DNA from: Anaeromyxobacter oryzae
Lineage (GTDB): Bacteria > Myxococcota > Myxococcia > Myxococcales > Anaeromyxobacteraceae
Length of the DNA stretch: 64,000 nucleotides
Reading direction: 5' to 3'
Assembly: GCF_023169945.1 (NCBI RefSeq)
Contig: NZ_AP025591.1
Location: 3,716,481 to 3,780,480, forward strand
Position numbers and translations under genes: made by a program. Shown here piece by piece: positions 1 through 8,944 of this stretch (positions within the stretch are counted from its first letter, which is position 1; each line of letters begins with the position of its first letter). A model generated the notes under the pieces. That model did no database searches, was not told where the DNA came from, and saw nothing but the letters and a program-made list of their open reading frames with translations.

Positions 1-615
1 GCCGAAGATTTTCCGTGCGGCGAGCAAGTTGTGCCGAGCGCAGAGGAGGCGAACGTTCTCGATCGTCGGCTTCCCGCCGAGCGCCTTCGGCTGGATGTGG
101 TCGTACTGGAGACGTTGGCGCGAGCCGCAGACGCCGCCGTTCTCGAGAGCCCACCGACAGCAGCCGCCGTCCCGCACCCACACCGCCCGCTTCACCTCCG
201 CCGGGATGTGGTCCGGTCTCGACGGCCGCTTCTCGCGCCGCGGCTTCTCGACCAGGCCCTTCCGCTTCTTGGCCCGGTCGAGCAGGAGATCGAGCGCGGC
301 CTCGAGGATCACCTCGGTGCTCGCCCCCGGGTGCGAGTGCGAGAGGGCCTCCTTCGCCGCGGCGACCTTCGCCTCGAACCGCTTCGTGACGGTGAGGTGC
401 ATCCGGCGGAGGTCGGCGGTGAGCGGCTCGAAGGTCGGCGCCTTCCGGGAAATCTGGGCGTTCACGGTCCGTGCGGCCACTCTGGCATCGACGAGTTCTG
501 CCGGCGAACCGGGCGCAATGACGCGGGCGGTCGCCGGAACGCCGAGCGCGAGCGCTGCTGCGGGTTCCGGGTCGCGGACTGGTCGCGCCGCGGCCGCGAC
601 GCGAACGGTCGTCAC
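1..615 (-). pseudogene. 5'-truncated HNH endonuclease (C-terminal part, runs off the window)
   Basis: Translating the minus strand in the frame that starts at base 1 gives a stop-free reading of an HNH nuclease C-terminus. Visible are a helical stretch (LTVTKRFEAKVAAAKEALSH), then RDGGCCRW, then the HNH core LQYDHIQPKALGG and RLLCARHN, with two Cys pairs (GGCC and GVCG). Myxobacteria carry many HNH proteins of this type with a further N-terminal helical domain of about 150 residues. Here there is no room for it: the argR stop lies at 749-751, so I read this as a truncated copy. The frame stays open upstream, so the start is uncertain; a GTG at 615 is one option and an ATG at 402 another. The C-terminus lies outside the window. 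Confidence 0.6.
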
Positions 616-686
616 GACCTCCCGGCGCCCCCGCCCCGGCGGCGGAGCCCATAGCGTCCGCGCAGCGGGCGCGTCTTTCGATCGCC

Positions 687-730
687 GGCCCCACCCAGCG
701 CAGCGGGGCCCTGGCGCGGCTTCGCCGCGC
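687..730 (-). terminator. Paired GC hairpins after argR
   Basis: Two stem-loops lie just downstream of argR on the minus strand. One has 7-bp arms GCGCGGC/GCCGCGC (714-730) with a 3-nt loop. The other has 6-bp arms GGCCCC/GGGGCC (about 687-710). They could end the arginine operon, but there is no U-tract, so intrinsic termination is only possible, not shown. Confidence 0.3.
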
Positions 731-748
731 TGTCGAATCACACCCTGA

Positions 749-1273
749 TTAGCCCTGGCGCGGCGCCGCGGGCCTCGCGCCGTCGCCGAGCGCGGCGGTC
801 GCGCCGAGCAGCTCGGCGAGGCGCGACGCGAGCCGGCGCGGCCGGAGCTCGCCGGCGGGGGCGACGAAGATCGTGTCGTCCCCGGCGATGGTGCCGAGCA
901 CCTCGGGGAGCTGGGCGAGGTCGATGGCGCGCGCGATGGCCGGGGCGCTCCCGGGCGGCGTCCGCACGACGACCATGGACGCGTTCGCGGCGATGGACGA
1001 GACGAGCCCGCGGAGCGCCTCGAGCCCAGCGGGACCGCGCGGCCCCGGCGCGCCGGAGCCGTCTCCGTCGCCGTCGCCGAGCTCGTACACCGTCCCGCCC
1101 TCGGGCCGCGACACGCGCCGGGCCGCGAGCCGCGCGAGATCGCGGGACAGGGTGGCCTGCGTGGCGTGGAAGCCCGCCTCCGCGAGCGCCTCGAGGAGCT
1201 CCTCCTGCGTCCCGATCCGGCGGGACCGGATGATGCGGGCGACGGCGTCGCGGCGGCGGTCGGCGGTCGTCAT
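749..1273 (-). CDS. argR: Arginine repressor ArgR
   Basis: A 174-residue protein of normal ArgR length. ArgR is a hexameric, arginine-dependent DNA-binding regulator of arginine biosynthesis. The N-terminal winged helix-turn-helix is clear (residues 1-70, with [12 protein letters not shown] as recognition helix region). The C-terminal oligomerisation and arginine-binding domain carries the family hallmark [11 protein letters not shown], where the two Asp residues contact arginine. A Gly/Asp-rich linker (DGDGDGSG) joins the domains. It is the last gene of argC-argJB-argR, 5 nt after argB, so the repressor is probably made from the operon it controls. Two ARG-box-like palindromes in front of argC (4404-4437) support autoregulation; that last step is inference. 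Confidence 0.95.
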   Translation of the reverse strand: MTTADRRRDAVARIIRSRRIGTQEELLEALAEAGFHATQATLSRDLARLAARRVSRPEGGTVYELGDGDGDGSGAPGPRGPAGLEALRGLVSSIAANASMVVVRTPPGSAPAIARAIDLAQLPEVLGTIAGDDTIFVAPAGELRPRRLASRLAELLGATAALGDGARPAAPRQG

Positions 1274-1278
1274 GGCGA

Positions 1279-3378
1279 TCACGCGAGGGTCACGAGCGAG
1301 CCGACGCCCCGGTCGGTGAACAGCTCCGCGATGACGGTGTGCGGCTGGCGGCCGTCGAGGACGTGGACGCGGTCGACGCCGCCCTGGAGCGCCGCGAGGA
1401 TCGCGTGCGCCTTCCACTTCATGCCGCCGGTGATCGCGCCCGTCTCGAGGCGGCGGACGAGGTCCGGGGCGGTCTGCTGGCGGACCAGCTCGCCGTCCGG
1501 GGAGGACTCGAGGATGCCGGGCACGTCGGTCAGGTAGATGAGCTTCCGGGCGCCGAGCGCGACCGCGACCGCCGACGCGACGGCGTCGGCGTTGATGGAG
1601 AGCCCGGTCCCGTCGTCGGCGAGCCCGATGGGCGAGATGACGGGCACGTAGCCGCCGTCGAGGAGCATCTCGAGGAATTTCCGGTTCACCTCGACGACCT
1701 CGCCGACGTAGCCGAGGTCGACGCCGGAGGCGTGCGCGACCTTCCGCGCGCGGACCAGCTTCCCGTCCTTGCCCGAGAGGCCCACCGCGCCGGCGTTCCG
1801 CGCGTTGAGGAGCGCCACGAGCTCCTGGTTCACCTTCCCCGAGAGCACCATCTCGACGACCGGGAGGCTCTGGGCGTCGGTGATGCGCATCCCGTCCACG
1901 AACTCGCTGCGCTCGCCGAGCTTCTCGAGGGTCTTCGTGATCTCGGGCGCGCCGCCGTGCACCACCACCGGCTTCAGCCCGACCTTCTTGAGGAGGGTGA
2001 CGTCCTCCGCGAACGCCTCCTTGAGGCTGTCCTTCACCATCGCCGCGCCGCCGTACTTGATGACGGCGATCTCCCCGGAGAAGGCGGCGATGTACTTGAG
2101 CGCCTCCACGAGGAGCGACCGCTTGAAGGCGGGGCTGTAGTTCGCCACGCGATCGTCCTTCGCGACCTGGCCGTCGGGGCGCTGGACGATCATCGACGTG
2201 TAGTCGGCGTTGATCTTCACGTAATCGTAGGAGAGATCGCAGCCCCACGACACCGCCCGCGCCGCGCCGTCCGCGAGCTCGACCGCCACGTCGACGCGGC
2301 TCTCCCGCATCCGGACGCGGAGGGCCTCGCGATCGAGCTCCACCGGCGCGCCGCCCGCGAACACGACGACGCCCTGGAGCGTCACCCTCGCCTTGAACGG
2401 GTCGATGGCGTACCCGGCCGCGCCGGCCCGCGCCCCGACCGTGGCGAGGATCCGGCCCCAGTTCGGATCGGCGCCGAACAGCGCCGCCTTCACGAGCGGC
2501 GACGAGGCGACGGAGCGAGCGCAGTCGCGGGCCGCCTCGTCGGTGGGCGCGCCCGAGACCACCACCTCGACCATCTTGGTCGCGCCCTCGCCGTCGGCGG
2601 CCATGGCGCGCGCCATCTCGCCGAGCAGGTCGGTGATGGCGGTCTCGAGCCGGTCGAGGTCGGCGCCCGGATCGTGGATGCGGGGGTTCCCGGCGAGCCC
2701 GTTCGCGAGCGCGTAGACGGTGTCGTTCGTCGACATCTCGCCGTCCACCGTCACCATGTTGAGCGTCTTCTGCACCGACCGGGCGAGCGCGTCCTGCAGG
2801 GCGCGCGGAGAGATCGCGGCGTCGGTCACGACGAGGCAGATCGTCGTCGCGAGCTGCGGCGCGAGCATCCCCGAGCCCTTGCAGATGGCCGAGACGACCG
2901 CGGTCTTCCCGCCGAGCGTGACCTCCCGCGCCGCCATCTTCGGGCGGGTGTCGGTGGTCATGATCGCCTCGGCGGCGAGATCGGGGTGATCCCCGAGCTG
3001 CTCCGCGAGCGCGGGCAGCGCCGTGACGATCTTCATCGCCGGGAGCCGCGCGCCGATGACGCCGGTCGAGGCGGTGAGCACCGCGCGCTTCTGCACGCCG
3101 AGCGCGTCGGCGACGGCGCTCCGGATCACGGCGACGTCGTCGAGGCCGGCGGGGCCGGTGAGCGCGTTCGCGTTCCCGGAGTTCGCGAGGATCGCGCGCA
3201 TCCCCTCGGCCGGGACCCGCGAGCGCGCGTCGAGCACCGGCGCCGCCGCGGCCTTGTTGATCGTGAACACGCCCGCCGCCGCCGCGGGGTGGTCGGAGAC
3301 GACGAGAGCGAGGTCGCGCCGGCTCGGCTTGAGCCCGCAGTGGACGCCGCCGAACCGGAAGCCCTTCGGGATCTTCAC
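1279..3378 (-). CDS. argJB: Fused ornithine acetyltransferase (ArgJ) - acetylglutamate kinase (ArgB)
   Basis: One uninterrupted frame of 699 codons encodes two arginine enzymes. Residues 1 to about 400 are ArgJ, which transfers acetyl from N-acetylornithine to glutamate; the self-cleavage region [14 protein letters not shown] with the Ala-Thr junction is present. Residues about 411-699 are ArgB, which phosphorylates N-acetylglutamate, with VIKYGGAAM and [10 protein letters not shown] nucleotide/substrate loops. ArgJ ends in the usual [11 protein letters not shown], but instead of a stop the frame runs through about 20 residues ([15 protein letters not shown]) into ArgB. A GTG at 2148, with AAGGA 7 nt upstream, falls exactly where free-standing ArgB proteins begin, so separate ArgB could also be made by internal initiation. 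The start is GTG 3378, with GGAGG inside the end of argC. Confidence 0.9.
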   Translation of the reverse strand: MKIPKGFRFGGVHCGLKPSRRDLALVVSDHPAAAAGVFTINKAAAAPVLDARSRVPAEGMRAILANSGNANALTGPAGLDDVAVIRSAVADALGVQKRAVLTASTGVIGARLPAMKIVTALPALAEQLGDHPDLAAEAIMTTDTRPKMAAREVTLGGKTAVVSAICKGSGMLAPQLATTICLVVTDAAISPRALQDALARSVQKTLNMVTVDGEMSTNDTVYALANGLAGNPRIHDPGADLDRLETAITDLLGEMARAMAADGEGATKMVEVVVSGAPTDEAARDCARSVASSPLVKAALFGADPNWGRILATVGARAGAAGYAIDPFKARVTLQGVVVFAGGAPVELDREALRVRMRESRVDVAVELADGAARAVSWGCDLSYDYVKINADYTSMIVQRPDGQVAKDDRVANYSPAFKRSLLVEALKYIAAFSGEIAVIKYGGAAMVKDSLKEAFAEDVTLLKKVGLKPVVVHGGAPEITKTLEKLGERSEFVDGMRITDAQSLPVVEMVLSGKVNQELVALLNARNAGAVGLSGKDGKLVRARKVAHASGVDLGYVGEVVEVNRKFLEMLLDGGYVPVISPIGLADDGTGLSINADAVASAVAVALGARKLIYLTDVPGILESSPDGELVRQQTAPDLVRRLETGAITGGMKWKAHAILAALQGGVDRVHVLDGRQPHTVIAELFTDRGVGSLVTLA

Positions 3379-3383
3379 GGCGT

Positions 3384-4418
3384 CTAGCCTCCCAGCAGAT
3401 CGAGCCCGGCCGTCTCCGGCCAGCCCATCGCGGCGTTCATCGCCTGCACCGCCTGCCCGGCGGCGCCCTTCACGAGGTTGTCGATGGCCGAGACGGCCAC
3501 CGCCGCGCCGGCCCGCGCGTCCACGGCGACGCCCACGTGGCAGCGGTTCGTGTGCACGACGTCCTTCACCATCACGCGGTCGGCCGGGAGCGCCCGGACG
3601 AACGGCTCGGAGGCGTACGCGGCCTGGAGCGCGGCGGCGAGATCGGCCGCGCTCGCCTTTCCGTCGAGGCGCAGCGTCGCCGTCGCGAGAATCCCGCGGC
3701 GGATCGGGACGAGCACCGGCGTGAAGGAGATCGGGCCGCAGGCGCCGGCGTACCGCGCGACCGTCTGCTCGATCTCCGGCACGTGCTGGTGCTTCCCGAG
3801 GCGGTACGCGCGGACGTCCTCGGACACCTCGACGAAGCTGTAGTCCTCCGCGGCCTTCCGGCCGGCGCCGGAGACGCCGCTCATCCCGGTGACGGCGACG
3901 CCGTCCGCGCGGACGAGCCCGCTCCGGAGCAGCGGCGCGAGGGCGAGGGCGATCGCCGTCGCGTAGCAGCCGGGGTTCGTGACGAGCGTCGCGCCGTGGA
4001 GCGCCTCGCGCGCGAGCTCGGGCAGGCCGTAGCGCGCCTCGGCGAGGAGCGCCGGCGCAGGGTGCTCGAAGCCGTACCAGGGCGGGTACGCGCGGGCGTC
4101 GGCCAGCCGGAAGGCGCCGGACAGATCCACGACCCGCGCGCCCTTCGCGAGGAGCTTCGGCGCGAGCGCGGCCGACACCTCCGCGGGCGTCGCGAGGAAG
4201 ACGATCTCGGCGCCGGCGCCCTCCGCCTCGGCGAGCGACAGGTACGCGAGCTCGCCGGCGGGGCCGTCGAGCGGGAGCCGCGCCGACGCCTTCTCCCCGC
4301 TCCAGCGATCCGAGTACAGCGCCGTGATCCGGACGCGGGGGTGGCGGGCGAGGAGGCGGGTCAGCTCGAGGCCGGCGTAGCCCGAGGCGCCGACGATCGC
4401 GGCTGAATGAACATGCAT
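3384..4418 (-). CDS. argC: N-acetyl-gamma-glutamyl-phosphate reductase
   Basis: 344 residues, the standard ArgC length. The enzyme reduces N-acetylglutamyl-phosphate with NADPH, the third step of arginine synthesis in the cytosol. The N-terminal Rossmann motif is [14 protein letters not shown]. The catalytic Cys lies in TNPGCYATA, and the conserved GVSGAGRK and [11 protein letters not shown] stretches are present. It is the first gene of the minus-strand arginine operon, 5 nt before argJB. The ATG at 4418 lies directly behind a TTGACA/TATTTA promoter, leaving almost no leader, and inside a region of two ARG-box-like palindromes. Confidence 0.95.
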   Translation of the reverse strand: MHVHSAAIVGASGYAGLELTRLLARHPRVRITALYSDRWSGEKASARLPLDGPAGELAYLSLAEAEGAGAEIVFLATPAEVSAALAPKLLAKGARVVDLSGAFRLADARAYPPWYGFEHPAPALLAEARYGLPELAREALHGATLVTNPGCYATAIALALAPLLRSGLVRADGVAVTGMSGVSGAGRKAAEDYSFVEVSEDVRAYRLGKHQHVPEIEQTVARYAGACGPISFTPVLVPIRRGILATATLRLDGKASAADLAAALQAAYASEPFVRALPADRVMVKDVVHTNRCHVGVAVDARAGAAVAVSAIDNLVKGAAGQAVQAMNAAMGWPETAGLDLLGG

Positions 4419-4455
4419 GGGCCTGCATAAATATGCAGACCGGCGGAAATGTCAA
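4404..4455 (-). promoter_or_regulatory. argC promoter overlapped by two ARG-box-like operators
   Basis: On the minus strand a TTGACA -35 (4450-4455) and TATTTA -10 (4428-4433) are 16 nt apart; the predicted transcription start is about 4421, only about 3 nt before the argC ATG. The perfect palindrome TGCATAAATATGCA (4424-4437) covers the -10, and a second imperfect copy, TGAATGAACATGCA (4404-4417), covers the start codon. Both resemble the E. coli ARG box core TGAAT-N4-ATTCA, and their centres are 20 bp apart, about two helical turns, as for paired ArgR sites. ArgR is encoded at the end of this operon, so feedback repression is the simple reading. Confidence 0.75.
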
Positions 4456-4496
4456 TACGGGGGAGCGGGAGACCGGCGCGCGGCGGCGGGCCCCCG

Positions 4497-4534
4497 AAAA
4501 GGAGACGGGCCGGCGGTTGACCCGCCAGCCCGTC
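4497..4534 (-). terminator. Intrinsic terminator after tRNA-Leu
   Basis: On the minus strand a stem of GACGGGC-x-GGCGG paired with CCGCC-x-GCCCGTC (4504-4534, one mismatch, short loop) is followed by TCCTTTT. It lies 5 nt beyond the tRNA 3' end and should end its transcript. Confidence 0.7.
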
Positions 4535-4538
4535 CGAG

Positions 4539-4622
4539 TGCCCAGGAGAGGATTCGAACCTCCACGGTTTTGAGGCCGCCAGACCCTGAATCTGGTGCGT
4601 CTACCAGTTCCGCCACCTGGGC
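4539..4622 (-). tRNA. tRNA-Leu (CAG anticodon)
   Basis: An 84-nt class II tRNA on the minus strand. The acceptor stem GCCCAGG pairs with CCTGGGC, followed by discriminator A. The D-arm has GGCGGAACTGGTAGACGC and the T-arm GTTCGAATC. The anticodon loop TTCAGGG gives CAG at 4586-4588. A variable arm of leucine type is present. The CCA end is not encoded. It has its own promoter and terminator. Confidence 0.95.
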
Positions 4623-4634
4623 GAAGGGGCCTCC

Positions 4635-4663
4635 TCATTAGCCTTGGGGGCTCGGGGTGTCAA
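4635..4663 (-). promoter_or_regulatory. Sigma-70 type promoter of tRNA-Leu
   Basis: TTGACA (4658-4663) and TAATGA (4635-4640) on the minus strand are 17 nt apart, ending 12 nt before the tRNA 5' end. This is a near-consensus housekeeping promoter. Confidence 0.75.
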
Positions 4664-4739
4664 CACCGGACCGGCGCGTCCAACTTCCTCGGCACCGCGG
4701 GGCGGCGAGGCTACAATCCGCGCCCCGGAGGCTCCCCCG

Positions 4740-5609
4740 ATGCTCTCGACCCTCGCCGCGCTCCACCTCTTCCTCGCCACCCAGGCCGCGACGGGCGACG
4801 GCAAGCTCGCCGACGATCCCCGCCTCACGCAGGCGGAGCCCCCGCAGCAGGTGAACCCGCCGCTCCCGAGCCGCACCAAGCCGCCCGCGCCCACCGGCGC
4901 CACGGCGCCGGCGCGCGAGGCGGAGCAGGCGCCGCCCCAGCCGCCGCCTGGCGCCGAGCCGCCGCCGCCCGCCGCGCAGCCGCAGCCGCCCGCCGCCCCG
5001 GCCGAGAACCTCCCGCCGCCGCGGACCATCCCCGTCGGCCCGCCGCAGCTCTCGCTCCTCTCCGCGGAGCCGCTCGAGGGTCGCTCCGCCATCCTCGCGC
5101 AGGCCGGCTGGTCGAAGCTGTCCTTCATGTACGCGCAGGGGATCACGAAGCAGGACGATCTCGGCGGGTACGCCGACCTCGACTACGCCTACGCCGAGCT
5201 TCGCCTCGGCGCGTTCTACCGCCGTCCCCTCGGGCCGGCGGGCCCGTTCGCGATGGGCGCCCGCCTGGGCGTCGCCTGGTACGCGGACTTCGGCGGGACC
5301 TGGATGCACGCCGGCAACCACAAGGACCGCGGCTTCGAGATCGCGCCGGGCCTCTCGCTCTCGCAGCACGCCGGCAGCGGCATCCTCTCCATCATCGGCG
5401 AGGCGCCGGTCACCGTCACGCTGCGCAACGGCTCCGGGCTCCTCTTCATCCCGCGCATCTCGCTCGCGTACGAGGCCCCGCTCTACGACCAGTACACGCT
5501 CGGCGCGCGCATCGGCCTCGGCTACCGCGCCGGCGCCGGCGACGCCCCGCTCTCGGACGGCCGGGCGGAGCTCACCTTCCTGATCGTGGGCGGCTACCGC
5601 GTGTTCTAG
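4740..5609 (+). CDS. Predicted outer-membrane beta-barrel protein, unknown function
   Basis: I do not recognise a named family. The 289-residue product begins with a short hydrophobic signal-like segment (MLSTLAALHLFLATQAATG). A long Pro/Ala/Gln-rich low-complexity stretch follows (residues about 35-105), then a C-terminal half of alternating aromatic and hydrophobic residues (LRLGAFYRR, GARLGVAWYADF, ELTFLIVGGYRVF) that looks like amphipathic beta strands. It ends in Phe, as many outer-membrane barrels do. The start at 4740 is chosen for the signal sequence and for GGAGG upstream; a TACAAT -10-like box lies at 4712-4717. A Pro-rich periplasmic tether plus small barrel is the inference. It is single-copy here, with no operon partner. 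Confidence 0.65.
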   Translation: MLSTLAALHLFLATQAATGDGKLADDPRLTQAEPPQQVNPPLPSRTKPPAPTGATAPAREAEQAPPQPPPGAEPPPPAAQPQPPAAPAENLPPPRTIPVGPPQLSLLSAEPLEGRSAILAQAGWSKLSFMYAQGITKQDDLGGYADLDYAYAELRLGAFYRRPLGPAGPFAMGARLGVAWYADFGGTWMHAGNHKDRGFEIAPGLSLSQHAGSGILSIIGEAPVTVTLRNGSGLLFIPRISLAYEAPLYDQYTLGARIGLGYRAGAGDAPLSDGRAELTFLIVGGYRVF

Positions 5610-5618
5610 CGGCGCGCC

Positions 5619-7037
5619 TCACCAGCGCACGGCGCACGCGACCGGGATCGCGCCTGGCTGGCGATCGACCGGCGGCGCGTCGGGCAGCGCGGCGAGCTTC
5701 TCGCACGCGCCGTCCACGGTCCGGAGCCGCTGCAGCATCTCGTCGGCGCCGACCGCGCCGACCACCCGGTCCGGCACCTCGCGGCCCCGGTGGTCGAGGA
5801 ACACCACCGTCGGCATCCCGACGACGCCGTACCGCTCGGCGAGAGCGGTGAACGCGTCGTCCGCGTCGGTCCCGTCGAGCTTCACGGCGACGAACCGGGA
5901 CGCGGCCTCCTTCACCGGCGCCTGCGACCAGGCGATCTTGTCGAGCTCCTTGCAGGCGACGCACCAGTCCGCCCAGAAGTCGATGATCACCGGGCGGCCC
6001 TCGGCCTTCGCCTTCGCGATCGCCGCGTCGTAAGAGTGCAGCCACGCGAACGTGCTCCGCGCCCGCGCCTCGCGCGCGCCGGACGCGCCCGCGGCGTAGA
6101 CGATCCCGCCGACGAGCAGGACGACGCCGAGCCCCTTCGCGAGCCGCTCGGCGGCCATGCCGTGGAAGCTGCCCTGGAGCGCGCCGAGGAGGACGCCGAT
6201 GGCCGCGGCGCTCGCCGCGAGGTACGCCGCCGCGTGCGCCGCCGAGAAGAGCCGCCCGCTCGCCGGGAACGCGCCCTTCACGAAGATGAGCGCGGCGGCG
6301 AGGAGCGCGACGCCGAAGACGGACTTCACCGTCTCCATCCACGGCCCGCTCTTCGGCAGCGCGATGGAGAATGCGCCGATGAGGAAGAAGAGGAGCCCCA
6401 TCCCGAGGGCGTAGGTGAACATGATGCCGACGCCGAAGACGACGGAGCCCTTCGCGGCGATGAACGTCAGCGCCGCCGCGAGGACCGGGCCGGTGCAGGG
6501 CGCGGCGATGATCCCGGAGACGAGCCCCATGCCGAACGCGCCCGCGCGGCCGGCGCCGCCGACCCGGTTCAGGCGGAGCTGCAGCGCGGACGGGAGCTGG
6601 AGGTCGAAGGCGCCGAACATCGAGGCCGCCATGGCGCCGAGGACGACCGCGACGAGCCCCATCACCCAGGGGTTCTGCATGACGGTCCCGAACGCCTTCC
6701 CGGTCGCCGCCGCCCCGACGCCGAGGGCGGAGTACATGACGGCGATGCCGAGGACGTAGAGGGCCGAGAGCGTCATCGCCTCGGCGCGGCTGCTGGCCCT
6801 CCGGGCGCCGAACATCGAGACGGTGATCGGGATGAGCGGGTAGACGCAGGGGGTGAGGCTGGTCGCGACGCCGCCCGCGAAGGCGGCCGCGAACGCGAGG
6901 ATCGACCCCTGCCCGAGCAGGCCACCGAGGCCCAGATCGCTCCCACTTCCGGTGGGCCCCAGCCCGATCCGGTCGGGTATCCAGGCGACGGCGGCGAACG
7001 CGGCGGCGGCGAGGAACAAACGGATGGCGGTGCGCAT
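5619..7037 (-). CDS. dsbD: Thiol:disulfide interchange protein DsbD, short form
   Basis: 472 residues. DsbD carries electrons from cytosolic thioredoxin across the inner membrane to periplasmic thiols. This form has a signal/anchor helix, then an eight-helix CcdA-like core with the paired Cys motifs LTPCVYPLIP and AAPCTGPVL. The C-terminal thioredoxin-like domain has its active site at DFWADWCVACKELD (around residue 358) and the cis-Pro loop VGMPTVVF. The N-terminal immunoglobulin-like domain of E. coli DsbD is absent, so a separate partner would have to receive electrons in the periplasm. The start at 7037 (MRTAIRLFLAAAAFAA) is chosen because it opens with the hydrophobic segment. It is divergent from the isc operon, and a perfect 14-bp palindrome sits between them. 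Confidence 0.88.
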   Translation of the reverse strand: MRTAIRLFLAAAAFAAVAWIPDRIGLGPTGSGSDLGLGGLLGQGSILAFAAAFAGGVATSLTPCVYPLIPITVSMFGARRASSRAEAMTLSALYVLGIAVMYSALGVGAAATGKAFGTVMQNPWVMGLVAVVLGAMAASMFGAFDLQLPSALQLRLNRVGGAGRAGAFGMGLVSGIIAAPCTGPVLAAALTFIAAKGSVVFGVGIMFTYALGMGLLFFLIGAFSIALPKSGPWMETVKSVFGVALLAAALIFVKGAFPASGRLFSAAHAAAYLAASAAAIGVLLGALQGSFHGMAAERLAKGLGVVLLVGGIVYAAGASGAREARARSTFAWLHSYDAAIAKAKAEGRPVIIDFWADWCVACKELDKIAWSQAPVKEAASRFVAVKLDGTDADDAFTALAERYGVVGMPTVVFLDHRGREVPDRVVGAVGADEMLQRLRTVDGACEKLAALPDAPPVDRQPGAIPVACAVRW

Positions 7038-7069
7038 TTTCAAGGCTTGCTGCTGCTCAAAAAAAGTCC

Positions 7070-7083
7070 TGTCGGCGCCGACA
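7070..7083. promoter_or_regulatory. Perfect 14-bp palindrome between dsbD and iscS
   Basis: TGTCGGCGCCGACA is a perfect dyad, 33 nt from the dsbD start and 19 nt upstream of the iscS -35 element. Its place in a divergent regulatory region suggests an operator for a dimeric regulator. It does not look like a known IscR type 1 or type 2 site, and the binding protein is unknown. Confidence 0.4.
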
Positions 7084-7101
7084 TTTGCTAAATGGGGGCG
7101 C

Positions 7102-7129
7102 TTGACCGGGTGACCGTTTTCCTTATACT
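7102..7129 (+). promoter_or_regulatory. Sigma-70 type promoter of the isc operon
   Basis: TTGACC (7102-7107) and TATACT (7124-7129) are separated by 16 nt. The predicted start is near 7136, leaving a leader of about 63 nt before iscS. Confidence 0.7.
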
Positions 7130-7198
7130 CGACCCTCGCCGTCCATGTTTGGCTCCGTGGGGCAAGGTCCCCGCTTCCCGTAAGAGGCTCCGGGCGCG

Positions 7199-8413
7199 AT
7201 GAAGATTCCCATCTACATGGACTACCACGCCACGACCCCATTGGATCCGCGCGTGCTCGAGGCCATGCTGCCGTTCTTCACGACCGACTTCGGCAACGCC
7301 GCCTCGAAGAGCCATGCGTTCGGGTGGAAGGCGGAGGAGGCGGTCGAGGCGGCCCGCGAGGAGGTCGCGCGCCTGATCGGCGCCTCCCCGAAGGAGATCG
7401 TCTGGACGAGCGGCGCGACCGAGTCCGACAACCTCGCGATCAAGGGCGCGGCGCACTTCTACCACTCGAAGGGCAAGCACCTCGTCACCTGCAAGACCGA
7501 GCACAAGGCCGTCCTCGACTCGATGCACGCCCTCGAGCGGCAGGGGTTCGAGATCACCTTCCTCGACGTCGAGCGGGACGGGCGCGTCGATCCCGCCAGG
7601 GTGAAGGCGGCGCTCCGCCCGGACACGATCCTCGTCTCGATCATGCACGCGAACAACGAGACCGGGGTGGTCCACCCGATCGCCGAGATCGGCGCGATCA
7701 CCCGCGCCGCGGGCGTGGTCTTCCACTGCGACGCGGTGCAGTCGATCGGCAAGATCCCGTTCGACGTGGAAGCGATGAACGTCGACCTCGCGTCGATGTC
7801 CGCGCACAAGATGTACGGCCCGAAGGGCGTCGGCGCGCTGTACGTCCGCCGCAAGCCCCGGGTCCGCCTCGTCGCGGAGATGGACGGCGGCGGACACGAG
7901 CGCGGCTTCCGCTCGGGGACCCTCAACGTGCCGGGCATCGTCGGGTTCGGGATGGCCTGCGCCCTCGCCACCGCCGAGCGCGAGGCGGAGGCGGCGCGCG
8001 TGCTGGCCCTGCGGGAGAAGCTGCGGAAGGGGATCGAGAAGGAGCTCGATCTCGTGACGCTGAACGGCAGCCTCGAGCACCGCCTCCCGGGCAACCTGAA
8101 CGTGAGCTTCGCGTACGTCGAGGGCGAGGCGCTGATGATGGCGGTGAAGGACGTGGCGGTCTCGTCCGGCTCGGCGTGCACGAGCGCGTCGCTCGAGCCG
8201 TCCTACGTCCTGCGCGCGATGGGGGTGACCGAAGACCTCGCCCACTCGTCGATCCGCTTCGGGCTCGGGCGCTTCACCACCGCGGAGGAGGTGGAGTACG
8301 TTGTGCGCCTCGTCGCCGAGAAGGTGAAGAAGCTGCGCGAGATGTCGCCGCTCTACGAGATGGTCAAGGAAGGCGTCGATCTGACCCAGATCGAATGGGC
8401 GAATCCCCACTAG
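7199..8413 (+). CDS. iscS: Cysteine desulfurase IscS
   Basis: 404 residues, the usual IscS length. This PLP enzyme takes sulfur from cysteine and passes it to IscU for iron-sulfur cluster assembly. The PLP Lys is K204 in [12 protein letters not shown]. The mobile-loop catalytic Cys is C327 in [15 protein letters not shown], typical of group I IscS. The conserved CDAVQSIGK stretch precedes the PLP site. It opens a plus-strand operon of seven isc genes. No iscR repressor gene precedes it here, unlike E. coli; dsbD lies divergently upstream instead. Confidence 0.96.
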   Translation: MKIPIYMDYHATTPLDPRVLEAMLPFFTTDFGNAASKSHAFGWKAEEAVEAAREEVARLIGASPKEIVWTSGATESDNLAIKGAAHFYHSKGKHLVTCKTEHKAVLDSMHALERQGFEITFLDVERDGRVDPARVKAALRPDTILVSIMHANNETGVVHPIAEIGAITRAAGVVFHCDAVQSIGKIPFDVEAMNVDLASMSAHKMYGPKGVGALYVRRKPRVRLVAEMDGGGHERGFRSGTLNVPGIVGFGMACALATAEREAEAARVLALREKLRKGIEKELDLVTLNGSLEHRLPGNLNVSFAYVEGEALMMAVKDVAVSSGSACTSASLEPSYVLRAMGVTEDLAHSSIRFGLGRFTTAEEVEYVVRLVAEKVKKLREMSPLYEMVKEGVDLTQIEWANPH

Positions 8414-8470
8414 AACCGGTTCGAGCGGTCCCGGGTCGAAGGGGGAGGGGCAACGAGAAAAGGAACCGAG

Positions 8471-8932
8471 ATGGCGTACTCCGAGAAGCTGATCGATCAC
8501 TACGAGAACCCGCGCAACGTCGGATCGCTCGACAAGAACGATCCGGAGGTCGGGACGGGGCTCGTCGGGGCGCCGGCATGCGGCGACGTGATGAAGCTGC
8601 AGATCCGGGTGAACGATCAGGGCGTCATCGAGGACGCCAAGTTCAAGACGTTCGGCTGCGGCTCCGCGATCGCGTCCTCCTCGCTCGTGACCGAGTGGGT
8701 GAAGGGCAAGACGGTCGAGGAGGCGCTCACGATCAAGAACACCGACGTGGCGAACGAGCTGAACCTGCCGCCGGTGAAGATCCACTGCTCCGTGCTCGCC
8801 GAGGACGCCATCAAGGCGGCGGTCTCGGACTGGCAGAAGAAGCACGGCCAGAACCCCTCCGTGAAGCCGAACACCGTCCAGGGCGACCGGGCGGCGCTGC
8901 TCGAGAAGGGCGTCCTCAAGTCCGGGATCTAG
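8471..8932 (+). CDS. iscU: Iron-sulfur scaffold protein IscU
   Basis: IscU builds [2Fe-2S] clusters using sulfur from IscS and hands them on through HscA/HscB. The three ligand Cys residues are present at C37 (ACGDV, with Asp39), C63 (FGCGSA) and C106 (IHCSVLAED). The HscA-binding LPPVK motif precedes the last Cys (LNLPPVKIHC). At 153 residues it is longer than the roughly 128 of E. coli IscU. The extra part is a C-terminal tail rich in charged residues (from about NPSVKPNTVQGD to the end). It is 57 nt after iscS and 12 nt before iscA. Confidence 0.95.
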   Translation: MAYSEKLIDHYENPRNVGSLDKNDPEVGTGLVGAPACGDVMKLQIRVNDQGVIEDAKFKTFGCGSAIASSSLVTEWVKGKTVEEALTIKNTDVANELNLPPVKIHCSVLAEDAIKAAVSDWQKKHGQNPSVKPNTVQGDRAALLEKGVLKSGI

Positions 8933-8944
8933 CGGAGGCGCGGC

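Noticed and set aside
3379-4638. Continuous minus-strand frame extending argJB upstream through argC and the tRNA to about 4638
   Set aside because: It overlaps argC in another frame and the tRNA; GTG 3378 with GGAGG matches the ArgJ start. High GC keeps shadow frames open.
4644-4740. Longer N-terminus for the outer-membrane protein
   Set aside because: It would bury the signal sequence; ATG 4740 follows GGAGG.
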